NCBI RefSeq assembly: GCF_009733595.1
Contig: NZ_WOFH01000019.1
Location: 1-64,000, forward strand
Direction: 5' to 3'
DNA: 64,000 nucleotides
Source of the DNA: Actinomadura litoris
GTDB lineage: Bacteria; Actinomycetota; Actinomycetes; Streptosporangiales; Streptosporangiaceae
The translations under genes and the position numbers were made by a program. The notes under the pieces were generated by a model. It was not told where the DNA came from. It saw only the letters and a list, made by a program, of their open reading frames with translations, and made no database searches. This document shows, piece after piece, positions 8,819-17,171 of this stretch. Position 1 is the stretch's first letter; the number at the start of each line of letters is the position of its first letter.

Positions 8819-10366
8819 ATGGCGCCCAGCGGGACGACGACCGGGGACGTGGCGGTCGTGGGCGCGGGCCCCACCGGGCTCATGCTGGCCGGGGACCTCG
8901 CCGCCGCCGGGATCGGCTGCACCGTGTTCGAGCGCCGCGAGGCGCGGACCACCGGCGAGACCCGCGCGTTCGCCGTGCACGCGCGCACGATGGAGCTGCT
9001 CGACGCGCGCGGCGTCGCCGCCGAGCTGGCCCTGACCGGTCAGCGGGTGGGCGCGCTGCGGCTGGTCGGCCGGTCCCGCCTGGAGCTGTTCCGCGTGCCG
9101 GGCCGGTTCCCGTACGTGCTGGTCACGCCGCAGTACGAGACCGAGCGGCTGCTGCGGGAGCGGGCCCTCGCGGCGGGCGCGCGGATCGTGCGGGGCGCCG
9201 AGGTGACCGCCCTCCGGCAGGACGCGGCGGGCGTCGAGGTCGACGTGCGCACCCGCGCGGGCGAGAGCTTCACGCATCGGGCCTCCTACCTGGTGGGCGC
9301 CGACGGGGTCGGCAGCGCCGTCCGGCGGGCGCTCGGGCTGCCGTTCCCCGGCCGCTCCGCCGTCCGGTCGGTGATGCTGGCCGACGTCCGGCTGGACGCC
9401 CCGCCGGGCGAGGTCCTCACCGTCGGCGCCGGGGCCGCCGGGTTCGCCTTCCTCGCCCCGTTCGGCGACGGCTGGTACCGGGTGATCGCCTGGAACCGGC
9501 GGCACCGGGCCCCCGACTCCGAGCCCGTCGACATGGACGAGCTGCGGGAGGTGACGCGGCGGGTCCTCGGCGGCGACCACGGCATGCGCGACCCGCGCTG
9601 GACGTCGCGGTTCCACAGCGACGAGCGGCAGGTCCCGGCGTACCGCGTCGGGAGGGTGTTCCTCGCGGGCGACGCCGCGCACGTCCACTCGCCGCTCGGC
9701 GGGCAGGGCATGAACACCGGGCTGCAGGACGCGGCGAACCTCGGCTGGAAGCTCGCGGCGCAGGTCCGCGGGTGGGCGCCGCCCTGGCTGCTCGACTCCT
9801 ACCACGCGGAGCGCTACCCGGTCGGGCGGTTCGTCCTGCGCGGCAGCGGGGCGCTGCTGCGGCTCGCGCTGGTGGAGCGGGCGCCGCTGCGGGCGGCGCG
9901 CGACGCGGCGGCGTGGGCGCTCACGCGCGTCCCGCCGGTCGCGCGGCGGCTGGCGGGCGCGGTGTCGGGCGTCGCCATCGCCTATCCCGCGCCGCGCGGC
10001 GCGCACCGGCTCACCGGCAGGCGCGCGCCCGACGTCCCGCTCTCGGGGACCCCCGGGCACCTGTACGGGCTGCTCGGCGACGGGCGTTTCGTGCTGGTCG
10101 TCGCCGCGAACGACCCGGCGGTCACCTACCTGGCGGCGAAGATGTGGGCCGACCGCGTCCACTACGCGCTCGCGGGCCGCGCGACGCGCACCACCGCGCT
10201 CGTCCGGCCGGACGGGTACGTGGCGTGGGCGACCGACGAGACCGCGCCCGACCGCCGGGCCACCGCGATCCGCGACGCGCTCGCCCACTGGTGCGGGCCG
10301 CCCGCGCACGAACGGCGCCAGGGCTGGCGGGTCCCCGGCGACGTCCGGGAGGAGGGGAGGGCCTGA
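8819..10366 (+). CDS. FAD-dependent monooxygenase (aromatic hydroxylase/tetracycline oxygenase type)
   Basis: A 515-residue flavoprotein of the PheA/TfdB class A hydroxylase group. The Rossmann dinucleotide motif GAGPTGLMLA is near residues 16-25, the DG motif GADGVGSAVRRALG near 160, and the second FAD motif FLAGDAAHVHSPLGGQGMNTG near 280; the C-terminal thioredoxin-like part ends the protein. Such enzymes hydroxylate phenolic or polyketide rings with NAD(P)H and O2. It is followed after a single base by an aconitase gene, so the two are probably co-transcribed. No biosynthetic cluster surrounds it. It is not assigned as kynurenine 3-monooxygenase because it is 35 kb from that pathway and I see no family-specific sign. 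Confidence 0.85.
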   Translation: MAPSGTTTGDVAVVGAGPTGLMLAGDLAAAGIGCTVFERREARTTGETRAFAVHARTMELLDARGVAAELALTGQRVGALRLVGRSRLELFRVPGRFPYVLVTPQYETERLLRERALAAGARIVRGAEVTALRQDAAGVEVDVRTRAGESFTHRASYLVGADGVGSAVRRALGLPFPGRSAVRSVMLADVRLDAPPGEVLTVGAGAAGFAFLAPFGDGWYRVIAWNRRHRAPDSEPVDMDELREVTRRVLGGDHGMRDPRWTSRFHSDERQVPAYRVGRVFLAGDAAHVHSPLGGQGMNTGLQDAANLGWKLAAQVRGWAPPWLLDSYHAERYPVGRFVLRGSGALLRLALVERAPLRAARDAAAWALTRVPPVARRLAGAVSGVAIAYPAPRGAHRLTGRRAPDVPLSGTPGHLYGLLGDGRFVLVVAANDPAVTYLAAKMWADRVHYALAGRATRTTALVRPDGYVAWATDETAPDRRATAIRDALAHWCGPPAHERRQGWRVPGDVREEGRA

Positions 10367-10367
10367 C

Positions 10368-12386
10368 ATGCCGCACGCCACGGGGGAGCGGAACGGCACG
10401 AGCGAGCGGAACGGCACGGGGGCGCTGAACGTGGCGCGGAAGCTGATCGCCTCGCACCTGGTGGACGGGGAGATGGCGCCGGGCGGCGAGATCGCGCTGC
10501 GCGTCGACCAGACCCTCACCCAGGACGCGACGGGCACGATGGTCATGCTGGAGCTGGAGGCGCTCGGGCTGGACCGCGTCCGCACCGACGTCTCCGTCCA
10601 GTACGTCGACCACAACCTGCTCCAGGCCGACGAGCGCAACATGGCCGACCATCTCTTCCTGCGGTCGGCGTGCCGCCGCTACGGCCTCTGGTACTCCGGG
10701 CCGGGCAACGGCGTGTCGCACCCCACCCACATGCAGCGGTTCGGCGTGCCCGGCGCCACGCTCGCCGGGTCGGACTCCCACACGTGCGCGGCCGGGGCGC
10801 TCGGCATGCTCGCGATCGGCGCGGGCGGGCTGGAGACCGCGATGGCGATGGCGGGGGAGCCGCTGCACCTCACGATGCCGGACGTGTGGGGGGTGCGGCT
10901 GACCGGGGCGCCGCCGCCCTGGGTGAGCGCGAAGGACGTGATCCTGGAGATGCTCCGCCGGCACGGCGTGCGCGGCGGCGTGAACCGGATCATCGAATAC
11001 CACGGCCCCGGGCTCGCGTCACTGACGGCGATGGACCGGCACGTCATCGCCAACATGGGCGCCGAGCTGGGCGCGACGGCGACGGTGTTCCCCGCCGACG
11101 GGCGCGTCCGGGAGTTCCTGCGCGCCGAGGGGCGCGCGGACGACTTCGCCGAGCTACTGGCCGACCCCGGCGCCGCCTACGAGGTCGAGGAGGAGATCGA
11201 CCTGTCCGCGCTGGAGCCGCTCATCGCGCGTCCGGGCTCGCCCGGCGACGTGGTGCCGGTGCGGGACGTCGCGGGGGAGGAGGTCCACCAGGTGGTCATC
11301 GGGTCCTCGGCGAACCCGGGGCTGCGCGACCTCGCGTCCGTCGCGGCGATCGTGCGGGGCCGGCGGGTGCACCCGGGGGTCTCGCTGGACGTCAACCCGG
11401 CGTCCCGGTCGATCCTGCTCGACCTGACGCGGATGGGCGCCGCCACCGACCTCCTCCAGGCGGGCGCCCGCATCCACCAGGCGGGGTGCCTCGGCTGCAT
11501 CGGGATGGGCCAGGCGCCCGCGATCGGCCGCAACAGCCTGCGGACGTTCCCGCGCAACTTCCGCGGGCGGTCGGGCACCGAGGACGACCGGGTGTGGCTC
11601 TGCTCGCCCGAGACCGCCGCCGCGGCCGCCCTCACCGGTGTGATCACCGACCCCCGCGACCTGCCGGTGGACCCGCCCGCCCTCCGGCTCCCCGGGGCCG
11701 CCGCGAGCGCCGCCGACCTGCTCGAACCGCCGCTCCCCCCGGACGAGGCGCGGCGCGTGGAGCTTGAGAAGGCGCCGAGCATCGGCGCCCTCCCGGAGCT
11801 CGACCCGCTGCCCGACGACCTGGACGTCCCCGTCGCCATCAAGGTGGGCGACGACGTGTCCACCGACGAGATCCTCCAGGCGGGCGCGCGTGCGCTGCCG
11901 TTCCGCAGCGACATCGCGCGCCTCGCCGACTTCGCGTTCGTCCGGATCGACGAGGACTACCCGGAGCGGGCCCGCGCGGCCGGGCCGCACGCCGTCGTGG
12001 GCGGGCGCAACTACGGGCAGGGCTCCTCCCGCGAGCACGCCGCGATCGCGCCCCGGCACCTCGGGCTGCGCCTCGTCCTCGCGTGCGGCTACGCCCGCAT
12101 CCACCGGCAGAACCTCGTCAACTTCGGGATCCTGCCGCTGGAGTTCGCCGACGAGGCCGACTACGACCGCGTCGAGCGGGGGGACGCCCTCAAGATCCCG
12201 GACGTGCGCGGCGCGCTGGCGTCCGGCGGCGACGTCGAGGTCCGCAACGCCACCAAGGGCGAGACGTACCGGACGCGGCACCGCCTGTCCCCCCGCCAGC
12301 GCGAGCTCGTCGCGGCGGGCGGGCAGATCCCCCTGCTGCGCGGCGACCGGCGGTCCGGCTCGCCCGCGAGCGGCGCGAGGGGCTAG
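10368..12386 (+). CDS. aconitate hydratase, Aquifex-type/homoaconitase-like
   Basis: A 672-residue single-chain aconitase that fuses the LeuC-like iron-sulfur part (about 15-420) to the LeuD-like swivel domain (about 480-650), shorter than the roughly 900-residue AcnA/AcnB enzymes. The GSDSHTCAAGALGMLAIG segment and the cluster cysteines in GCLGCIGMGQAP are present, as is the swivel motif GGRNYGQGSSREHAA. The architecture matches the putative Aquifex-type aconitase family; the true substrate (citrate, homoaconitate or another 2-hydroxyacid) is uncertain. It starts one base after the stop of the FAD monooxygenase gene, which indicates translational coupling. The N-terminus has a duplicated ERNGT. 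Confidence 0.85.
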   Translation: MPHATGERNGTSERNGTGALNVARKLIASHLVDGEMAPGGEIALRVDQTLTQDATGTMVMLELEALGLDRVRTDVSVQYVDHNLLQADERNMADHLFLRSACRRYGLWYSGPGNGVSHPTHMQRFGVPGATLAGSDSHTCAAGALGMLAIGAGGLETAMAMAGEPLHLTMPDVWGVRLTGAPPPWVSAKDVILEMLRRHGVRGGVNRIIEYHGPGLASLTAMDRHVIANMGAELGATATVFPADGRVREFLRAEGRADDFAELLADPGAAYEVEEEIDLSALEPLIARPGSPGDVVPVRDVAGEEVHQVVIGSSANPGLRDLASVAAIVRGRRVHPGVSLDVNPASRSILLDLTRMGAATDLLQAGARIHQAGCLGCIGMGQAPAIGRNSLRTFPRNFRGRSGTEDDRVWLCSPETAAAAALTGVITDPRDLPVDPPALRLPGAAASAADLLEPPLPPDEARRVELEKAPSIGALPELDPLPDDLDVPVAIKVGDDVSTDEILQAGARALPFRSDIARLADFAFVRIDEDYPERARAAGPHAVVGGRNYGQGSSREHAAIAPRHLGLRLVLACGYARIHRQNLVNFGILPLEFADEADYDRVERGDALKIPDVRGALASGGDVEVRNATKGETYRTRHRLSPRQRELVAAGGQIPLLRGDRRSGSPASGARG

Positions 12387-12790
12387 TAGCGGCGCTCCTC
12401 CCGTCCGTAGCCGAGTTCCTCCGCGATGTCGGCGACGTTCTCGTACTCGCGCTTCGGCAGGGCCCGCAGCGCCTCGACCGTCTCGTCGGGCGCGCCGCCG
12501 TCGGCGGCGTGCCGCACGAGCTCGTTCGGCCGCGCCGGGTACCGGACGCCGGTGAGCAGCCGGGCGAGGGCGCTGCGGCTCTCCACGTCCCGCGCGCTCA
12601 TCCCCGGCGGCGTCCCCTCGGCCGCGAACCCGGACGCCACGACGGGGTCCGTCGGGTCCTCATCGGAGAACGGCTCGGTCTCCTTGAACTCCTCGGCGCG
12701 GGTGGGATGGCCGCCGCTGACCATGCCCTGCGTCTCGGCGCCGATCTCGTCGTCGACCCTGGGGGAGTGCTTGTCGCTCTTGTCTGGCAT
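12383..12790 (-). CDS. DUF2795 domain protein
   Basis: A 135-residue acidic protein. The N-terminal 55 residues are hydrophilic and low in complexity (ETQGMVSGGHPTRAEEFKETEPF), and the C-terminal part (ALARLLTGVRYPARPNELVRHA to EELGYGREERRY) matches DUF2795, a small helical domain common in actinobacteria with no known function. The ATG is preceded on its strand by gaagggacggacg, a good ribosome binding site. Its stop codon overlaps that of the convergent aconitase gene (12383-12386). Confidence 0.8.
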   Translation of the reverse strand: MPDKSDKHSPRVDDEIGAETQGMVSGGHPTRAEEFKETEPFSDEDPTDPVVASGFAAEGTPPGMSARDVESRSALARLLTGVRYPARPNELVRHAADGGAPDETVEALRALPKREYENVADIAEELGYGREERRY

Positions 12791-12952
12791 CGTCCGTCCC
12801 TTCTTCAACGGGGGTGAACGTTCCCGGGCGGACGCGCCTAAACAGCCGCGACCGTCCTGCGGTGCGCCGCACGCCGTTGGGGGGAGGGCGGGAGCGCCGT
12901 CCGGCGCCGTAGGATCCGAGGGTCCGGGAGCGGCGCGGCAGGGAGGGACGCG

Positions 12953-14401
12953 GTGGCGGGTCACATGACGCCGGAGGAGTTCCGCCGGTACGGCAGGCAG
13001 GTGGTCGACTGGATCGCCGACTACCAGGAGAAGGTCGAGTCCTACCCCGTGCTGTCGCGGGCCGAGCCGGGCGACGTCCTCGCGGACCTGCCCGCGCACC
13101 CGCCGGAGCGGGGCGAGGGCTTCGAGGCCGTCCTCGCCGACCTCGACCGCGTCGTGATGCCCGGCATCACCCACTGGCAGCACCCCGCCTTCTTCGCCTA
13201 CTTCCCCTCCAACACGAGCGGGCCCGCGATCCTCGGCGACCTGCTGTCGGCGGGGCTCGGCGTCCAGGGCATGCTGTGGGCGACCAGCCCCGCCTGCACG
13301 GAGCTGGAGACGCGGGTGCTGGACTGGCTCGCCGAGCTGCTCGGCCTGCCCGCCGGGTTCCGCAGCGAGGGCACCGGCGGCGGCGTCATCCAGGACTCGG
13401 CGTCCAGCGCCGCGCTGGTCGCGATCCTCGCCGCGCTGCACCGCGCCGACGGCGGGACGTCCGGACGCGACGGCATCACCCGGCGCCACACCCTCTACAT
13501 CAGCTCGCAGACGCACTCGTCGCTGGAGAAGGCCGCGCGGATCGCCGGGATCGGCGCCGCGAACGTCCGCGTGGTGGACGTCGACCCCGCCACGCTCGCC
13601 ATGGACCCCGCCCACCTGGACGCGCTGCTCACCGAGGACGCCGCCGCCGGCGCGCTGCCGGTGCTGGTCTGCGCGACCGTCGGCACCACGTCCACGACGG
13701 CGGTCGACCCCGTGCCCGCGATCGGCGCGGTGTGCCGCCGCCACGGCGTCTGGCTGCACGTGGACGCCGCGTACGCGGGCGTCGCCGCCGTGTGCCCGGA
13801 GCTGCGCTGGGTCAACGACGGACTCGCCGAGTACGCCGACTCCTACTCCACGAACCCGCACAAGTGGCTGCTCACCAACTTCGACTGCACCGCGATGTGG
13901 GTGGCCGACCGGGCGCCGCTCACCGGCGCGCTGTCGATCCTGCCCGAGTACCTGCGCAACCAGGCGACGACGTCGGGGGAGGTCATCGACTACCGGGACT
14001 GGCAGATCCCGCTCGGCCGCCGGTTCCGCGCGCTGAAGCTGTGGTCGGTGATCCGCTGGTACGGCGCGGAGGGGCTGCGCGAGCACGTCCGGACGGGCGT
14101 CCGGCTCGCGGCCGACCTCGCCGCCCGGATCGGCGCCGACCCCGGCTTCGAGCTGCTGGAGCACCACCCGTTCGGGCTCGTCTGCTTCCGGCCGCGCTGG
14201 GACGGCCTGCCCGCCGACGAGGCCGACGCCGCGACGATGCGGCTGATGGAGCGGCTCAACGCCTCCGGCGACCTCTACCTCACCCACACCAGGGCCGGCG
14301 GGCGGGTGCTGCTGCGCATGGCGGTCGGCGCCCCCGCGACCGGGCCCGAGCACATCGAGGCGGCCTGGCGCCGCGTCCGCGAGGAGGCCCTGGCGGGCTG
14401 A
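12953..14401 (+). CDS. pyridoxal-dependent aromatic L-amino acid decarboxylase
   Basis: A 482-residue group II PLP decarboxylase, the family of DOPA, tryptophan and tyrosine decarboxylases. The PLP lysine is Lys304 in STNPHKWLL; upstream VDAAYAG carries the Asp that holds the pyridine nitrogen, and the THWQHPAFFAYFP segment near residue 70 shapes the substrate pocket of aromatic amino acid decarboxylases. Length is typical. The GTG start at 12953 has gggaggg five bases upstream; the Met four codons later is the alternative. The amine formed (tryptamine, phenethylamine or other) cannot be specified. It is convergent with the P450 gene 15 bases further on. Confidence 0.88.
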   Translation: MAGHMTPEEFRRYGRQVVDWIADYQEKVESYPVLSRAEPGDVLADLPAHPPERGEGFEAVLADLDRVVMPGITHWQHPAFFAYFPSNTSGPAILGDLLSAGLGVQGMLWATSPACTELETRVLDWLAELLGLPAGFRSEGTGGGVIQDSASSAALVAILAALHRADGGTSGRDGITRRHTLYISSQTHSSLEKAARIAGIGAANVRVVDVDPATLAMDPAHLDALLTEDAAAGALPVLVCATVGTTSTTAVDPVPAIGAVCRRHGVWLHVDAAYAGVAAVCPELRWVNDGLAEYADSYSTNPHKWLLTNFDCTAMWVADRAPLTGALSILPEYLRNQATTSGEVIDYRDWQIPLGRRFRALKLWSVIRWYGAEGLREHVRTGVRLAADLAARIGADPGFELLEHHPFGLVCFRPRWDGLPADEADAATMRLMERLNASGDLYLTHTRAGGRVLLRMAVGAPATGPEHIEAAWRRVREEALAG

Positions 14402-14416
14402 GGCCCGGGGCGGGGG

Positions 14417-15808
14417 TCAGCCCTGGGCGAGGCGCATCGCCCGGAGCAGCCGCCTGACCAGCGACTCCGATTCCGGCTCGGCGGGGTCCTCCGCCGCGCC
14501 GGTGTCGGACGGGCCGGCGGGCGGCTCGGGCGGCGGCGCCGCCAGCTCGTAGTTCACCGGCAACGAGCGCAGCCCCCGCATCATCGGGGACGACCGCCAC
14601 GGCAGCTGGTCGGCGGGCAGCGCGAGCCGCACCCCGCTGAACCGGTCGAACAGCCGCTCCACCGCGATCGTGGTGATGGTCGTGGCGAGGTCGCGGCCGA
14701 GGCAGGCGTGCGGGCCCGCGCCCCACGTCAGGTGCGCGCGGGAGCTGTAGATCGAGTCGGCCGCCGCGCCGTCGCTGAACGCCGGGTCCAGGTGCGCGGC
14801 GGCGGGCGAGAGCATCACCGGGTCGCCGGCCGCGATCTGGAACCGGCCGACCCGCACGTCGACCTTCGGCCAGCGGAACGTCAGGTTGGACATCGGCGGG
14901 CTGGAGATCGCCGCCCGGTTCACCGCCTCCTGGATCATCCCGGCGGACAGGCTGTCGCGGGCGCCGGTCTCCCCGATGATCACCTCGGCGATCGTGTTGC
15001 AGACCAGCGTCCCGGTGAAGTCGCCGATCAGCCCCGCCAGCAGCACCATCTCGCGGGCCAGCTCGTCGACCGTCAGGTCCGGCGTGGCGGCGAGCATGTA
15101 GGACGGCAGGTCCTCGCCCGGCGCGGTCTTCTTGTCGGCGCAGACCCGGGTGAGGTCGGCCAGCAGCCGCCCCGCGGCCTCGGCGGCGTCCGGGCCGCCG
15201 TCCAGCACCCGCCAGACGTCCATGACGACCTCGTCGCCGTACCCGGTGCCGGCGCCGAGCAGCCGTCCCATCACCATCATCGGCAGCGGCCGCGCGTACT
15301 GCGCCGACAGGTCGGCCCAGCCGGTGCGGCCGCCCTCCGACAGGACGGTGATCAGCTCGTCGGCGTACCGCCGGATGGCCTGCTCCAGCTCCTTGGCCTG
15401 CGGGCGGGTGCGGTCCTGGAACGGGCGCAGCCCCTCGGCCCAGGCGCCGCGCAGCCGGGACAGGTCCGCGCCGTCGGAGTAGACCGACATGTCGAACCCG
15501 TAGGCGGGCAGCAGCGGCCAGTCCGCCGGGACGCGGCCCTCCCGGCGCGCCCGCCAGGAGTCCAGGCGGCGGCTCCAGATGCCGCGCGTGTCGCGCAGGA
15601 TGTCGAGCGTCTGCGGGTAGCCGATCACGAGCCACGCCGGGACGCCCAGGACGTCCACCGGCGCGACCGGGCCGTACTCGGCGCGGAGCCGCTCGTAGAA
15701 GAGCGCGGGGCGGGACTCGTGGTCCCGGTTCACCAGCGGCTGGACGGCGAGCGACTCCAGCGGCGGATGCGAGGGCGCGGGCTCGGCCTGCGGCGTCTGG
15801 GGCTCCAC
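14417..15808 (-). CDS. cytochrome P450, CYP157-like, without a standard ExxR motif
   Basis: A 463-residue soluble P450. The heme-ligand loop is LTWGAGPHACLGRDLA with Cys369 as the thiolate ligand. In the K-helix position, where ExxR is expected, the sequence is EAVNRAAISSPPMSNLTFRW near residue 296: Glu and Arg are separated by three residues, not two. Streptomyces CYP157 proteins are the known P450s that lack ExxR, and the flanking text (VPADWPLLPAYGFDM, FRWPKVDVRVGRFQIAAGDPV) resembles that group. No ferredoxin or conservon genes adjoin it. I place the start at GTG 15808, 7 nt after a TAGGGT box; a GTG three codons earlier overlaps that box. The last 45 residues are a Pro/Glu-rich tail ending in a basic helix. 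Confidence 0.82.
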   Translation of the reverse strand: MEPQTPQAEPAPSHPPLESLAVQPLVNRDHESRPALFYERLRAEYGPVAPVDVLGVPAWLVIGYPQTLDILRDTRGIWSRRLDSWRARREGRVPADWPLLPAYGFDMSVYSDGADLSRLRGAWAEGLRPFQDRTRPQAKELEQAIRRYADELITVLSEGGRTGWADLSAQYARPLPMMVMGRLLGAGTGYGDEVVMDVWRVLDGGPDAAEAAGRLLADLTRVCADKKTAPGEDLPSYMLAATPDLTVDELAREMVLLAGLIGDFTGTLVCNTIAEVIIGETGARDSLSAGMIQEAVNRAAISSPPMSNLTFRWPKVDVRVGRFQIAAGDPVMLSPAAAHLDPAFSDGAAADSIYSSRAHLTWGAGPHACLGRDLATTITTIAVERLFDRFSGVRLALPADQLPWRSSPMMRGLRSLPVNYELAAPPPEPPAGPSDTGAAEDPAEPESESLVRRLLRAMRLAQG

Positions 15809-15815
15809 GCCCCAC

Positions 15816-15821
15816 ACCCTA
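15816..15821 (-). promoter_or_regulatory. -10 box of the P450 gene (leaderless)
   Basis: On the minus strand TAGGGT precedes the GTG at 15808 by 7 nt. It overlaps the alternative GTG at 15817, which argues against that start. Confidence 0.4.
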
Positions 15822-15952
15822 GGGGAGTTCGTCCTTTTCGCTCGCGTTCGTCGGGGAAAAGACCGGAATGATCTTCGGGGCGGGTCCGTCGCGCGCTTCC
15901 CGTCCGGGTATGTGAGGCTAGGGGGTGCCCCTACGAACGGCTGGAGGTCCGC

Positions 15953-16141
15953 ATGGCCGACTCAGGAGAGAAGGACGGCAACGAGGACGACGTGAAGCGC
16001 AGGTTCCGGGAGGCCCTGGAGCGCAAGCGCGGAGCGGCGGCCGAGAAGAACGCGGGCGGGGACGGCCGGAACGGGTCGAAGGTGCGTGGCACCCACGACC
16101 GCGCCGACCACCAGCGCCAGTTCCGCCGCAAGAGCGGCTGA
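15953..16141 (+). CDS. DUF5302 family small protein
   Basis: A 62-residue, highly charged protein. The N-terminal half has the KRRFREALERK helix and the C-terminal half the GSKVRGTHDRADHQRQFRRKSG motif of the DUF5302 family, widespread and uncharacterised in actinobacteria. A good ribosome binding site (ctggaggtccgc) precedes the ATG. It is predicted to be cytoplasmic and largely disordered. It is followed by a strong hairpin terminator. Confidence 0.85.
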   Translation: MADSGEKDGNEDDVKRRFREALERKRGAAAEKNAGGDGRNGSKVRGTHDRADHQRQFRRKSG

Positions 16142-16197
16142 GCGCGCCCGGGGCCACCCGCCCGCGGACACGAGGGAGCGGCCGGGACAGGCCGCCA

Positions 16198-16240
16198 GGC
16201 CGACGGGCCCCGCGCACGCCAGGCGCGGGGCCCGTCGGCC
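16198..16240. terminator. bidirectional terminator between convergent genes
   Basis: An 18-bp perfect inverted repeat (16198-16215 with 16223-16240) with a 7-nt loop lies between the ends of the DUF5302 gene and the PPOX gene. It is one of the longest perfect stems in the window and should end transcripts from both sides. Confidence 0.8.
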
Positions 16241-16276
16241 TGTTCCGCCATGCCCGCCATGCCCGCCGCGCCGTGC

Positions 16277-16993
16277 TCAGCTGGAGGGCCGGCCGCCTTC
16301 GTAGCGGCCCTTGTAGAGCGCGTCGGCGTAGGCGGGGCCGTAGCGCTGCTCCATCTGCTCCAGGGTCTCCTCGGTGTACTGGACGTCCTTGACGATCCGG
16401 GCCTGCGAGGGCAGCGCGTCCGGCTCCCATGACTCCGGCATCCACAGTTTGGAGCGCATCAGCGCCTTCGCGCAGTGGAAGAAGATCTGCTCGATCTCCA
16501 CGAGCAGGGCCAGCTCCGGCCGGTGCCCCTTGACGACCATCTCGTCGAAGAACGGCGCGTCGCGCAGGATCCGGGCGCGGCCGTTGATCCGCAGCGTCTC
16601 GCGGCGGCCGGGGATCAGGTAGACGAGCCCGACGTGCGGGTTGCCGAGGACGTTCATGTAGCCGTCGGCGCGGCGGTTGCCCGGACGCTCGGGGATCACG
16701 ATCGTCGTGTCGTCCAGGACGAGCGTGAACCCGGGCGGGTCGCCCTTGGGGGAGACGTCGCAGTTGCCGTCGGCGTCGCTGGTCGAGATGAGGCAGAACG
16801 GCGACAGGCGCAGCCACTCCCGGTCCCACGCGTGCAGGGTGGCGCGCTCCTTGTCGAGCGCGCGCCGGAGCGGGGTGCCGAGCAGGGCGCGCAGCTCCTC
16901 CGCCGAGGTGATCTCCGTGAACCTCGCGGGCTCGGTGGGCTTGATGGGCTCGGTGGGCTTGGTGGGCTCGGTTGACTCCGTGGCGAGCGTCAT
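16277..16993 (-). CDS. pyridoxamine 5'-phosphate oxidase family (MSMEG_1061-type) flavoprotein
   Basis: A 238-residue FMN-binding split-barrel protein. The core FCLISTSDADGNCDVSPKGDPPGF and GNRRADGYMNVLGNPHVGLVYLIPG segments are characteristic of the MSMEG_1061 subgroup of PPOX proteins, and the C-terminal part has HCAKALMRSKLW. Members may use FMN or F420; the substrate is unknown. The first 22 residues are an unusual Thr-Glu-Pro/Lys repeat (TEPTKPTEPIKPTEP), encoded by a short DNA repeat at about 16930-16972. The ATG is chosen because ggcggaaggatcggcc precedes it; the long upstream reading is out of context with the neighbouring gene. Confidence 0.85.
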   Translation of the reverse strand: MTLATESTEPTKPTEPIKPTEPARFTEITSAEELRALLGTPLRRALDKERATLHAWDREWLRLSPFCLISTSDADGNCDVSPKGDPPGFTLVLDDTTIVIPERPGNRRADGYMNVLGNPHVGLVYLIPGRRETLRINGRARILRDAPFFDEMVVKGHRPELALLVEIEQIFFHCAKALMRSKLWMPESWEPDALPSQARIVKDVQYTEETLEQMEQRYGPAYADALYKGRYEGGRPSS

Positions 16994-17171
16994 GGCCGAT
17001 CCTTCCGCCGGGGGCCGGAGGTTCAGCGTAACTTCGCGCGGTCCGGGATCCGGGGGGCGGGGTCCAGGGTGCACACCCCACCTTGCGGACACCGGCTGGC
17101 CCCGTCGTGCGGGCACGGGCGCCTGCCTAGCGTGATCTCCGGGCGGCGTGGAGCACCAGAGGGAGAAGACA

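Noticed and set aside
8819..10366. FAD monooxygenase as the missing kynurenine 3-monooxygenase
   Set aside because: It is far from the kynurenine operon, coupled to an aconitase, and shows only general aromatic hydroxylase motifs.
17148..17171. GTG at 17148 as start of the serine hydrolase
   Set aside because: It lacks a ribosome binding site and would add charged residues before the signal peptide; TTG 17172 has gaggga at proper distance.
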